Assembly: GCA_029465975.1 (NCBI GenBank)
Contig: CM055742.1
Location: 4,800,932 to 4,864,931 of the forward strand
Direction of reading: 5' to 3'
DNA: 64,000 nucleotides
From: Dallia pectoralis
Lineage: Eukaryota > Chordata > Actinopteri > Esociformes > Umbridae
In this document: one piece after another, positions 23,801-33,770 of the stretch
How positions within the stretch are numbered: the first letter of the stretch is position 1
How the letters are laid out: each line of letters starts with the position of its first letter
Notes under the pieces: generated by a model
What the model was told of the DNA's origin: nothing
Seen by the model: the letters and a program-made list of their open reading frames with translations, nothing else
Databases searched by the model: none
Program-made: the position numbers and the translations under genes

Positions 23801-25172
23801 CCTGACCCGCTCCCGCCGGGTAGACCTCCAGACACGCTCCCGCCGGGTAGACCTCCAGACACGCTCCCGCCGGGTGGGCCTCCTGACCCGCTCCCGCCGG
23901 GTAGACCTCCAGACACGCTCCCGCCGGGTAGACCTCCAGACACGCTCCCGCCGGGTAGACCTCCAGACACGCTCCCGCCGGGTAGACCTCCAGACACGCT
24001 CCCGCCGGGTGGGCCTCCTGACCCGCTCCCGCCGGGTAGACCTCCTGACCCGCTCCCGCCGGGTAGACCTCCTGACCCGCTCCCGCCGGGTAGACCTCCA
24101 GACACGCTCCCGCCGGGTAGACCTCCTGACCCGCCTCCCGGCACTGCCTCCTGACCCGTCTCCCGGCACTGCCTCCTGACCCGTCTCCCGGCACTGCCTC
24201 CTGACCCGTCTCCCGGCACTGCCTCCTGACCCGTCTCCTCCGGCCCTGCCTGCTGACCCGTCTCCCGGCACTGCCTCCTGACCCGTCTCCTCCGGCCCTG
24301 CCTGCTGACCCGTCTCCCGGCCCTGCCTCCTGACCCGCCTCCTCCGGCCCTGCCTGCTGACCCGTCTCCCGGCACTGCCTCCTGACCCGTCTCCCCCGGC
24401 ACTGCCTCCTGACCCGTCTCCCGGCACTGCCTCCTGACCCGTCTCCCGGCACTGCCTCCTGACCCGTCTCCCCCGGCACTGCCTCCTGACCCGTCTCCCC
24501 CGGCACTGCCTCCTGACCCGCCTCCCGGCACTGCCTCCTGACCCGTCTCCTCCGGCCCTGCCTGCTGACCCGTCTCCCGGCCCTGCCTCCTGACCCGTCT
24601 CCTCCGGCCCTGCCTCCTGACCCGTCTCCCGGCCCTGCCTCCTGACCCGTCTCCTCCGGCCCTGCCTGCTGACCCGTCTCCCGGCCCTGCCTCCTGACCC
24701 GTCTCCCGGCCCTGCCTCCTGACCCGTCTCCCGGCCCTGCCTCCTGACCCGTCTCCCGGCCCTGCCTCCTGACCCGTCTCCTCCGGCCCTGCCTCCTGAC
24801 CCGTCTCCTCCGGCCCTGCCTCCTGACCCGTCTCCTCCGGCCCTGCCTCCTCGGCCACCTGAACCGTGTCCTCCGGCACGGCCACCTGAACCGTGTCCTC
24901 CGGCACGGCCACCTGAACCGTGTCCTCCGGCACGGCCACCTGAACCGTGTCCTCCGGCACGGCCACCTGAACCGTGTCCTCCGGCACGGCCACCTGAACC
25001 GTGTCCTCCGGCACGGCCACCTGACCCGTCTCCTCCGGCCCTGCCTCCTGACCCGTCTCCTCCGGCCCTGCCTCCTGACCCGTCTCCTCCGGCCCTGCCT
25101 GCTGACCCGTCTCCCCCGGCCCTGCCTCCTGACCCGTCTCCCCCGGCACTGCCTCCTGACCCGTCTCTGCCT
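17850..25172. repeat. hierarchical 25/27-bp minisatellite array (about 7.3 kb)
   Basis: Two main unit families alternate in blocks. Family A is the 27-bp GGGTAGACCTCC(A/T)GAC(A/C)C type ending GCTCCCGCC. Family B is GGC(A/C)CTGCCTCCTGACCC followed by GTCTCCC (25 bp) or GTCTCC(T/C)CC (27 bp). Eleven blocks open with a marker containing GGTCGACCTCTAGACCTGCA, at about 17949, 18427, 18794, 19419, 21099, 22089, 22463, 22804, 22987, 23333 and 25175. Three places carry a longer module with CCACCTGAACCACCGTCG. On the + strand, 27-bp units read as nine-residue proline-rich repeats (GRPPDTLPP, PALPPDPSP), while the 25-bp units break that frame. The - strand is open for long distances (up to 1765 codons, Gly-rich) because the units rarely contain TTA, CTA or TCA. 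Confidence 0.95.
24853..25014 (+). repeat. six identical 27-bp units inside the array
   Basis: Six exact copies of a unit starting GGCCACCTGAACCGTGTCCT and ending CCGGCAC form a homogeneous sub-block found nowhere else in the array. In the proline-rich + frame each reads PPEPCPPAR, so the frame is kept. Confidence 0.93.
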
Positions 25173-25533
25173 GGTCGACCTCTAGACCTGCACCCTCCTG
25201 TCCGACCTCCAGACACGCTCCCGCCGGGTAGACCTCCAGACACGCTCCCGCCGGGTAGACCTCCTGACCCGCTCCCGCCGGGTAGACCTCCTGACCCGCT
25301 CCCGCCGGGTAGACCTCCTGACCCGCTCCCGCCGGGTCGACCACCTGAACCACCGTCGTCGCCTGTCCGATCCCCTGATCCGTCTCCGCCGGTCCGGTCC
25401 CCTGACCTGCATCCGCCGGTCCGGTCCCCTGACCTGCATCCACCAGACCGGGCTCCAGGCCCGTCTCTGTGCCCTGACCCGTCTCTCAGTCCTCCCTGTC
25501 CTTGTGTTTTGGGGGCTTCGGGAGCCGCGCCTT

Positions 25534-25547
25534 TAAGTGGGGGATTC
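25534..25547 (+). other. polypurine tract
   Basis: AAGTGGGGGA lies directly before the right LTR start TGTAAGG, the position of the plus-strand priming tract of an LTR retroelement. Three bases (TTC) separate it from the LTR. Confidence 0.65.
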
Positions 25548-25998
25548 TGTAAGGGACAGAGTCCTGTCCTCCCACTCTATGGTGGTGATAACACCTCCCC
25601 CGCATCCGGAGAGAGGGAAAATTAGGGACTTGTTCGTTCACCTGTGTTTTTGTCCGCACCTGTGTTGTGTTTGCTCATTAGTCCCTGTATTTAGTTCTGT
25701 CGTTTCCTGTTTTCAGTGTCGGTCATTGTTAAGGTATGTTTCTCTTGTTTTACGTTTGCTGGTCCTGTTATGTATTGCGTGATTATTCTGGTGTTCTGCG
25801 TTTAGTATGTTCTGTCTCACTAAGGGGAGGTTTTGTTAATTATGTTGTTCTTCTGTGTTTGTGTTAAGTGTTAGGTTTGTCTTATTAAGTCCCCAGTTCT
25901 AGTGCCTGTCTTGCCTGTCCTGGAAGTAATAAAGCCATTGTTTTGAGAAGCGCTCTGCGTTTGTGTTCCCTACCTGCTTGAAAGCCCGAACCCTGACA
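25548..25998 (+). repeat. right LTR, complete (451 bp)
   Basis: Begins TGTAAGG and ends CCTGACA (TG...CA ends), with an AATAAA polyadenylation signal at 25928-25933. The first 155 bp are repeated as the left LTR stub. Its full length and the matching CTCAG after it fix the element boundary. Confidence 0.85.
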
Positions 25999-26003
25999 CT
26001 CAG
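25999..26003 (+). other. right target-site duplication CTCAG
   Basis: Exact copy of 17690-17694. Confidence 0.85.
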
Positions 26004-27901
26004 TAGGTCTTCTGTCGGGTTTGGACCGGTTGGGATGGCATTCGGAGCCCTTGGGCGCTATTTGCATTGTCTATATATATTTTTATATATTTATTTATTT
26101 TATTACACTTTTATTACACTTTTTTCCCCTTGTTTATTTTGGTTTGCCTTTTTTTCTTTTCTCTTTTGCATCTCAAATGTTTTTCATTCTGCATAGATTC
26201 AAATGAATAAATAAAAACTGGATTCGCTCTAATGCTGTTCTCACAACATGATTTCTGACTTCTACTTACAATATGCATCAGGAGGCAGAATTATATTCAG
26301 GCATTGTGGACAGATATTTGCCAGAGAGTCTTTGCTTCCCCTGTGGATTACAATGTATCTTCCAGCTAGCGGCGTGTTCTACCGCCGTGTGATTGGTCAA
26401 TGATAGGCAGAGGGAGTGGCATTTAAGAGCCTCCGCCCAGTTTCATTAAAAACTAATGGGCTGCCCCACACTTTGCCCCGCCCCTCTGTGTGTTTTCTAA
26501 GAACGTCTCTACGTATCAATTATGATTGGGCGGACCAATTACTCAACCAATTACTTTTCCTCTGTGAGCTAAAGATCTGGTAAATGTGCACACGTGTCTG
26601 CTTTTTTAAAATGTGTCATGGCAACTGGACCATAGATATGGCATTGCTAATAAAACATTCCTTCTTCTAGCGATTTTAAATGCCTCCTTGTATTACAACT
26701 GCTGTACGAAGCAAAATTCATTTTCCTAAGGTCACAAGAAATTAGTAACCGTGGTACTTAATAGTTAGTAAGTGAATAAGTTCAAATGTGCAATCGATTT
26801 GCCGTTCTACCGGGTCTAAATGTACCACACATTCAACACAGTATTTTCAAGAAATAACGAAAGAACCGACTTCCGGTTTGATGCCAACATAGTAATGGCC
26901 GGGGAGTGTTTCCACGATGCTCAGATCTTCGCAAATCTACTGTAATGACGGAACGGTGTGTGACATTTAAATGTATATGAGATCCAAGTAAAGATACTAC
27001 AAGTACTTTATTATTTTTCCTCTGAACTTCCTCTGTAAAAACACACCTACAGTACCTACACACCTTTTGTGTGGTCTTGTGTTCTCGTCAGCCAATATAT
27101 GGAAAACTTGACCTATATATCCCAGTCAATAAAAGAAAGATAATATAGTAATTATTTTTATGCCTCCCTTTCTGTGTTCATCTTTTCATTTGGCCCAGGC
27201 ATTGATACACGGTCTCAAGGGAGACGTTACGTTTTCGGAGAAGCTATCTTCACACGACAACAAAGCACCAGAACTCCCCGAAGGAATATGAGAGATGTTA
27301 TTGCGGTTCCTGGAGATGAAGCAATATGGACGCCTCAGACATCAAATATTTGTCTTCAATAAGACGGGTCACATTGCTCATTCAACAGCTGTCTAGCTTA
27401 GGCAGGGGACAGTGTTTGTCATGACTGTAAGCGAGAAGTTGCGTCTCTGTCTCTCGCAGTTCATAGCTGGAGACCGTCTGCCAAATAATATAGTGTTGTA
27501 ATCGTATAGTGACAACTGTAGTGCTGTTTCAATACGTTTTTCAAAACTATATTGTATCTTTATCTGAATTCTTATGATCAAATCAGTTGTTATCGATCTC
27601 ATCAGTCATGAGGAGTTGGTGAGCAATACAGAGACAGGCATTTTTTTAAGGTGTTATGTCGTTTTGTACCTTAGGGAGATTGACAGAAACAGATGTTAGT
27701 CTTCATTCTGTTCAACAGATCAGGACAACAGCTCCATCTAGTGTTGATTGTGTGTGTGTGTGTGTGTTTACATGTGGGGACCGGATTTACAAAGAAATAA
27801 ACCCGTTATAACAGGTCCCCACAAGGGGAATTGCAATTTGGCGGTTAGATTTTTAGATTTTGAGAAAAACGCACAGGTGGACATAATGTCAGAAATGGAA
27901 T
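26004..27901. other. unique noncoding DNA, CCAAT-rich patch
   Basis: No exon recognised. Around 26385-26560 there are several CCAAT/ATTGG motifs, a GC box (CCCCGCCCC) and TTTAAGAG, a promoter-like mix without an identified transcript. A short (TG)n lies near 27748. The sequence at 27770-27830 contains the inverted pair TGTGGGGACC / GGTCCCCACA, resembling a common fish repeat. Confidence 0.4.
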
Positions 27902-28297
27902 AACATTTAGGTATTGTGGGTAACATAGTGTTAGGTATTATGGATAACATAGTGTTAGGTATTATGGGTAACATAGTGTTAGGCATTATGGGTAACATAG
28001 TGTTAGGCATTATGGGTAACATAGTGTTAGGTATTATGGGTAACATAGTGTTAGGTATTATGGGTAACATAGTGTTAGGTATTATGGGTAACATAGTGTT
28101 AGGTATTATGGGTAACATATAGTGTTAGGTATTATGGGTAACATAGTGTTAGGTATTATGGGTAACATAGTGTTAGGTATTATGGGTAACATAGTGTTAG
28201 GTATTATGGGTAACATAGTGTTAGGCATTATGGGTAACATAGTGTTAGGTATTATGGGTAACATAGTGTTAGGTATTATGGGTAACATAGTGTTAAG
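27902..28297. repeat. 24-bp minisatellite
   Basis: About sixteen 24-bp units starting ATAGTGTTAGGTATTATGGG, then TAAC. A 2-bp insertion (CATATAGTG) near 28118 splits the open frame (MGNIVLGI repeats) in two. Some units have GGCATT for GGTATT. Confidence 0.95.
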
Positions 28298-29115
28298 CAG
28301 TAGAGCTAAACCACTAAAGACTTAACAGTGAGCTCATTGAGTTCGAGGTTCAATGTTCACATACTGTTTTAGTATAATTTATTAGTTTAAAAAATCCCCA
28401 AACTCTCCCAACAGGGGGGAGGTAGAATACCTAATCACCCCATCGGTCGTGTAGACACGTGCGTGCGTTACATACATACGTGCACGTGCCAATGTGATCC
28501 TGGGTAAAGTAGGCTACCGCAAACGTGGGAGATCTAAATAACGTCTAGTCTCTTTCCAACTCTCAGCGACGATATCAGTTCATCCACCCAGCTCTTCTAT
28601 TTCCCTTTGTGGTGCGGCTCACTCGTGTAACGACCATATATACTCCTCAGAGACTTAATTAGATTGTACTTGTCAGCGTAGGATCGTTGCGAGCCTCGTT
28701 GCCAAACATGTTATTACTTGTGGCCGTGGTGTTGCTTTGTTTTCCGACTAGATAACAGTATTTTATGCCGTACCGTATGTGGTCTGTGATGTATTCAGCT
28801 CGTTTATTTTTTAACAGGGGAAAAGGTTATGGCGTTGTTTCCCGCTTTTGATTAAAGGCTGTTATTGATCGTTCGGTTGTCGTCTTTTGCGGGGGTTTTT
28901 TACGACGGCTAAACTTTGTGGAACAATTTAACGAGACGCCTAAGAGTCCAGGAGTTTCCGCGGCTTTAGTCGTGTACAACACAGAGGACACGTAGAGAAC
29001 CGGATCTACGTCACTGCCCTTCGGATCGGTTCCACTGCCCTCCGGAGAACATGGAGCATAGCCGGCAAGGGCAAGTTACCACGACAACTCTCAACCGCGA
29101 GTGCCCTGTCGGTGC
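28298..29115. other. unique noncoding DNA, partly CpG-rich
   Basis: No exon recognised. CpG density rises toward 28850-29110. Confidence 0.4.
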
Positions 29116-29198
29116 CTGCATACGCCACCGCTAAATGCCTCCTGCATACGCCACCGCTAAATGCCTCCTGCATACGCCACCGCTAAATGCCTCCTGCA
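29116..29198. repeat. 26-bp repeat, three units
   Basis: Three exact head-to-tail copies of CCTGCATACGCCACCGCTAA + ATGCCT, plus a partial fourth. Confidence 0.93.
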
Positions 29199-30069
29199 TC
29201 GCCGTTTCTATTGCGTCCGGCCACTGAGACGGGATTTGTGGTCAAATGAAGCTGCGTGATATTTTTTTTATTATATTGCAGTCGGCGCCAAGCAGAGGAG
29301 GATTGTAAATGCGTGTGTCCCAAATTGCACCCCCGTTGTCTACTTCTATGCGTACTACTTCTACGGTCCCCGGGCAGATAAGGTGCGATGTATGGGAAAT
29401 AGGGTGCCATATATCATTAGCACTTGTTTTTTTGCCGAGTGTCCTCTCTGGGAGTGCATAGCCAAGCGTGAAACGTCGTGAATAAATATATATTAATGAG
29501 CGCACATAACCGAGTGGTGTTTGACTTCACATTCAATTATCCGGGAGCAGGGTTTTTTTACAGCGGCAAAAACAACTAATTAAAGGTGAGACCTCCCTCT
29601 AGTGAACTGGATGAAGGGATATGAATACACTGGGCGAGAGGAGATTTGTCTACATACAACGGACGCCGATGGAGTTAAATGTGAATTAGATGTCAAAACA
29701 GTGGGATAGTCTAATTGAAATGCCTGCGCTGATGCTCAAAGAACCATTTTTCCCTGGGAAATTCTCCATGTTACCCATGACTTCATGGCTGTGTATTCGC
29801 ACCACGCGCCGCACACGAAACGGTGGCCACGTGCGCACCCATACGTATGCAAATGTGCACTTTGCCTTCTCGTAGCCGCACGTATTCGCCGGCGAATGAA
29901 GTATTCACGCGGTTCGTTTGAATATTACATGAGTCGTATCCCGGAGTTATGTGACCTGCCGAACTACGACTCAACCCTCAGAGGGACTCGAAAACTGAGA
30001 GAGTGCGAGAGACACACACAAGTGCGCACGCACGCACACACACGCGCGTGCGACAGGGTGTTGGACATG
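29199..30069. other. unique noncoding DNA
   Basis: No gene recognised. A perfect 14-bp palindrome ATTCGCCGGCGAAT lies at 29884-29897, and a CA/CGCA-rich run at about 30014-30050. Confidence 0.45.
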
Positions 30070-30476
30070 CGTCGCTTGCTAAATTATTCGATGAGCCCTG
30101 ACTGAGGTCGCTTGTTTATTTATTCGATTAACCCAGACTGAGGTCGCTTGTTTAATTATTCGATGAGCCCAGACTGAGGTCGCTTGTTTAATTATTCAAT
30201 GAACCCTGACTGAGGTCGCTTGTTTAATTATTCGATGAGCCCAGACTGAGGTCGCTTGTTTAATTATTCAATGAACCCTGACTGAGGTCGCTTGTTTAAT
30301 TATTCGATGAACCCTGACTGAGGTCGCTTGTTTAATTATTCGATGAACCCTGACTGAGGTCGCTTGTTTAATTATTCAATGAACCCTGACTGAGGTCGCT
30401 TTTCTATTTATTCGATGAGCCCTGACTGAGGTCGCTTGTTTATTTATTCGATGAACCCTGACTGAGGTCGCTTGTT
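30070..30476. repeat. 36-bp minisatellite, about eleven units
   Basis: Head-to-tail 36-bp units: TGAGGTCGCTTGTTTAATTA followed by TTCGATGAACCCTGAC, with GAGCCC/GAACCC, TTTATT/TTAATT and CGAT/CAAT variants. Confidence 0.95.
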
Positions 30477-30800
30477 ACTGATTAGCGACAGCGTGCTGTT
30501 GGATTGTGGGTAATGCGGCGCTAACACGTATGTAAATCCACTGAATCTCTCACTTCACTGTGATGGGTATCGTGTTAATCTCCTGTGATATCAATTTACC
30601 ACAAGAGTATCATGCTGTGCATGTCATTTGGTCTTGAACAGCTAATATGATTGGTGGAAATATCTCGTCTCTAGTCAGGGCACTCATGTCTAGTGCTTGA
30701 CTGGAGTGTTTTCCATATCTGTTTAATTCATGTGTACACCGATCGTACCAGGCCTATTGCAATTGTTTGCAGCAGACGACTACAGAAAGATTACTACTAC
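30477..30800. other. unique noncoding spacer
   Basis: Nothing recognised. Confidence 0.4.
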
Positions 30801-31266
30801 TACATACTACTGGCAGACTACTACTGTCAGACTACTACTGTCAGACTACTACTGTCAGACTACTACTGACAGACTACTACTGTCAGACTGCTACTGACAG
30901 ACTACTACTGTCAGACTACTACTGTCAGACTACTACTGACAGACTACTACTGTCAGACTACTACTGACAGACTACTACTGTCAGACTGCTACTGTCAGAC
31001 TACTACTGTCAGACTACTACTGACAGACTACTACTGTCAGACTACTACTGTCAGACTGCTACTGTCAGACTACTACTGTCAGACTACTACTGACAGACTA
31101 CTACTGTCAGACTACTACTGACAGGCTACTACTGTCAGACTACTACTGTCAGACTACTACTGACAGGCTACTACTGTCAGACTTGTACTGTCAGACTTGT
31201 AGTGGCAGACATCTGTGGCAGACTACTACTGTCAGACTTGTAGTGGCAGACATCTGTGGCAGGCTA
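30801..31266. repeat. 14-bp minisatellite
   Basis: About thirty units of AGACTACTACTGTC or AGACTACTACTGAC. The final 80 bp are diverged (AGACTTGTACTGTC, TAGTGGCAGACATCTG). Confidence 0.94.
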
Positions 31267-33217
31267 CTCGTGCTATAAACTCAATAATTGAGTGTGTGCA
31301 TTGACTGCAACCAAATGCGTTCTGTAATTGTAGAATCAGTCTCCCCATTTCTCTCTCCAGTGCGAAACTGCTTAAATGCCGGAATATTATAGGTGTTTCA
31401 ATCGCTTGATAAAAACCAGAACAGCATCGATACGCTTCAGAGAACACGCCTCGACGTCGCCTGTCCCCAGTCAATGTGTTGAGAATCATAAAACCGTCAT
31501 GGTTTCTTCAACGACAGCAAGCCTTCCAAGACCTAATGCAGCCTAATGCAGTCCTAAAAACCCCACTCTAAGACCACCCGAGTTGACCTTTGATATGGGG
31601 TCAATCACAGGTGGAAGCCCGTGTTCCAACACGACTGTGGTCATCAATAAAAGGAAGCAATCACCTAAGGCCCTTTGTCACGCAACATTTTCCATTCAGT
31701 GAGTCAAATTGGGACGCAAGTATTGTGTCATTTGTTCTCCGGGGCTACCTTAATTTAATACTCTGCGTCGGTTCAAACATCTGAATACGTTCGACTGACG
31801 ATAAAAGCTGCAAAAATGAAAATCATCAGAAAGGGGTCTGTTACCGATCCACTTTAAATGAACCAATTAATAGTTCATATTGCGCACCTTTCAATTTTAA
31901 CAAGATGTCGGCATCCGTGTGTAACCTCATTGATTCTGATGGATCTGGGTACCAGAGGGGGGGGAGAGATGCACGTGGAACTCTTTGGTGACCAATTAGA
32001 CTGGGGCACTTGAGAGCTTGTGGATGCACATCAACCATTGCCCTCTTAATTAGGGCCTTCTATTGAATCCAGTGCTGTCTTTAAATCGTCGACCAATTAA
32101 GGAATTCAGTTACAGTACCGGCAATACCTGCGTTCCATTTTAATAAGGACCCATAAAACTTTGTGACACGGACGCTTTTTAGTTCTGTATCAAAGGCTTC
32201 GCCGTCGCCCCGCTCGTTAGGACCGAAAAAGTATTTTCGGACGATTTGTCCGGTCCGTTGTCATGGGAATAATGAGTGAAACGCGCGCTACGCTACGTGC
32301 GGTAAGTCGCCTTGTCCTTCGCCCACACCGAACGGGCATGCGCCCTCGTTATCGTTAGCATGTAGCCTAGTGGCCTAGCCGCAAATCACGGTCCCCATTG
32401 TGATTCTGTGGTCCTTTTGTTCCCCGCGATGTGTCCACAATGTGCCGTACGCGCGCCGCCGTAATTGCACTCATTAACATCTGTCTGGCAGTCTGAGTCC
32501 ACAAACAGACGGTAAATCCGGCCGCAATAATTACCGCCGAGCAATTAGGTGTAATTACGGAGTCCGTACAGCTGCGGCGAAAACGTTGCCGTGGGGGAGA
32601 AGACAGCGGTGGCACGGTGGGCGATGGCCGTGTGTGCCGTGCTCCCTGGCACAGGACCCAAGTCCATTACGGTAGTGATGCGGTAATTGATCTCTATGTT
32701 TTCTCGTCCGGGACGTGCTCGTTAAAGGAAGGCTAGAGGTCGGCGCTTTGCCCACTCTGTCTTACTCTCATGCCGCCATCGCGGTGTCACAAGCTTCGGC
32801 CAACTGCCCCGGTGAAGTGCGCGGTTCACTGTGTACGCACAATTGTGATGAGATTGTACGACCGTAGCCTCTAATTGAGGTTTATACAGGCTTTTAAAGT
32901 GTTCTTTCTCATTGCCGGAGATGTCCTGCTGAGAGGAAGAAAGGGGAAGAAATTGGGAAGTGGATGAGAAAGATGTAATCGTTCATTGTCCCACGCCCTC
33001 CTTTGCCAAAGAGCCTTATCTGATTGGATGAGAGTAAACTCTCAACGGCTTTGATCATTCACCCTGACATGGATGTCTTTTCTAAATACGATGGGGCTTC
33101 TCTCCCAGGTTTATGACTGACATTGCTCGCTCTGCTCTTTGAAGAGGTAAACTGGGGATGAACTGGTTGAAGTCTGTTTCCACCGATCTAAACACAGAGA
33201 CATTAAAATATCACAGA
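31267..33217. other. unique noncoding DNA with CpG-rich core
   Basis: No exon assembled. About 32160-32840 is CpG-rich and holds several TAATTA/CAATTA motifs (for example TAATTGCACTCATTAA near 32460 and CAATTAGGTGTAATTA near 32541). It could be a regulatory island; that is an inference. Confidence 0.4.
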
Positions 33218-33632
33218 TATGTGGAGAAGTCCTGGGCAATATGGAGAAGTCCTGGGTAATGTGGAGAAGTCCTGGGCACGGTGGAGAAGTCCTGGGCAAT
33301 GTGGAGAAGTTCTGGGTAATGTGGAGAAGTCATGGGTAATGTGGAGAAGTCATGGGCAATATGGAGAAGTCTCGGTAATGTGGAGAAGTCCACGGAATGT
33401 GGAGAAGTCCTGGGCAATGTGGAGAAGTTCTGGGTAATGTGGAGAAGTCATGGGTAATGTGGAGAAGTCATGGGCAATATGGAGAAGTCTCGGTAATGTG
33501 GAGAAGTCCACGGAATGTGGAGAAGTCCACGGAATGTGGAGAAGTCCTGGGCAATGTGGAGAAGCCCGGGGAAAGTGGAGAAGTCCTGAGCAATTTGGAG
33601 AAGTCCTGGGCAATGTGGAGAAGTTCCAGGAA
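33218..33632. repeat. 20-bp minisatellite
   Basis: About twenty units of ATGTGGAGAAGTCCTGGGCA with TCATGGGTA, TCTCGGTA and TCCACGGA variants of 17-20 bp. A run of variants at about 33301-33400 recurs almost unchanged at about 33421-33520, a second-order duplication of about 120 bp. Confidence 0.93.
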
Positions 33633-33639
33633 TGATAGT

Positions 33640-33770
33640 AGACTGTAGATATAATTCTGTAGATAGTACTCTGTAGATGGTACTCTAAATAGTACTCTGT
33701 AGATAGTACTCTGTAGACGGTACTCTGTAGATAGTACTCTAGATATTACAATGTAGATGGTACTGTGTCT
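33640..33770. repeat. 14-bp GTAGATAGTACTCT repeat
   Basis: Eight or nine imperfect units of TGTAGATAGTACTC with GATGG and GACGG variants. Confidence 0.9.

Larger units (their letters stand above)
24781..25625 (+). pseudogene. proline-rich C-terminal tail of retroelement polyprotein
   Basis: From about 24781 on all units are 27 bp, and one + frame (codons in phase with 25335) stays open to TAG at 25623-25625, inside the right LTR. It reads as nine-residue Pro-rich repeats (PALPPDPSP, PPEPCPPAR, GRPPDPLPP), then RSPDLHPPV repeats, then LGASGAAPLSGG and a short end encoded by the LTR. No start codon, protease, reverse transcriptase or integrase precedes it, so it is a relic of a longer frame. 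The Gypsy-type assignment is from the LTR context; a Pro-rich tail alone would not show it. Confidence 0.55.
17695..25998 (+). mobile_element. defective Ty3/Gypsy-type LTR retroelement with expanded internal minisatellite
   Basis: The element starts TGTAAGGGAC and ends CCCTGACA, is flanked by CTCAG on both sides, and has a purine-rich tract just before the right LTR, so it lies on the + strand. The left LTR is cut after 155 bp, and the body from the primer-binding site through gag and most of pol is missing. In their place is an array of 25/27-bp units, followed by a proline-rich tail ending in LGASGAAPLSGG. That ending resembles, from memory, the C-terminal ends of fish Gypsy polyproteins. 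The 155 bp shared by the two LTRs differ at only three positions (G/A, T/C and G/A), pointing to a fairly recent insertion. The superfamily call is an inference from LTR ends, duplication length and tail; no reverse transcriptase or integrase is present to confirm it. Confidence 0.8.

Noticed and set aside
22469..25243. 924-codon and similar minus-strand frames as a collagen-like or mucin-like gene
   Set aside because: Array lies inside an LTR element oriented + and is open in several overlapping frames; no promoter, signal peptide, splice sites or non-repeat domain.
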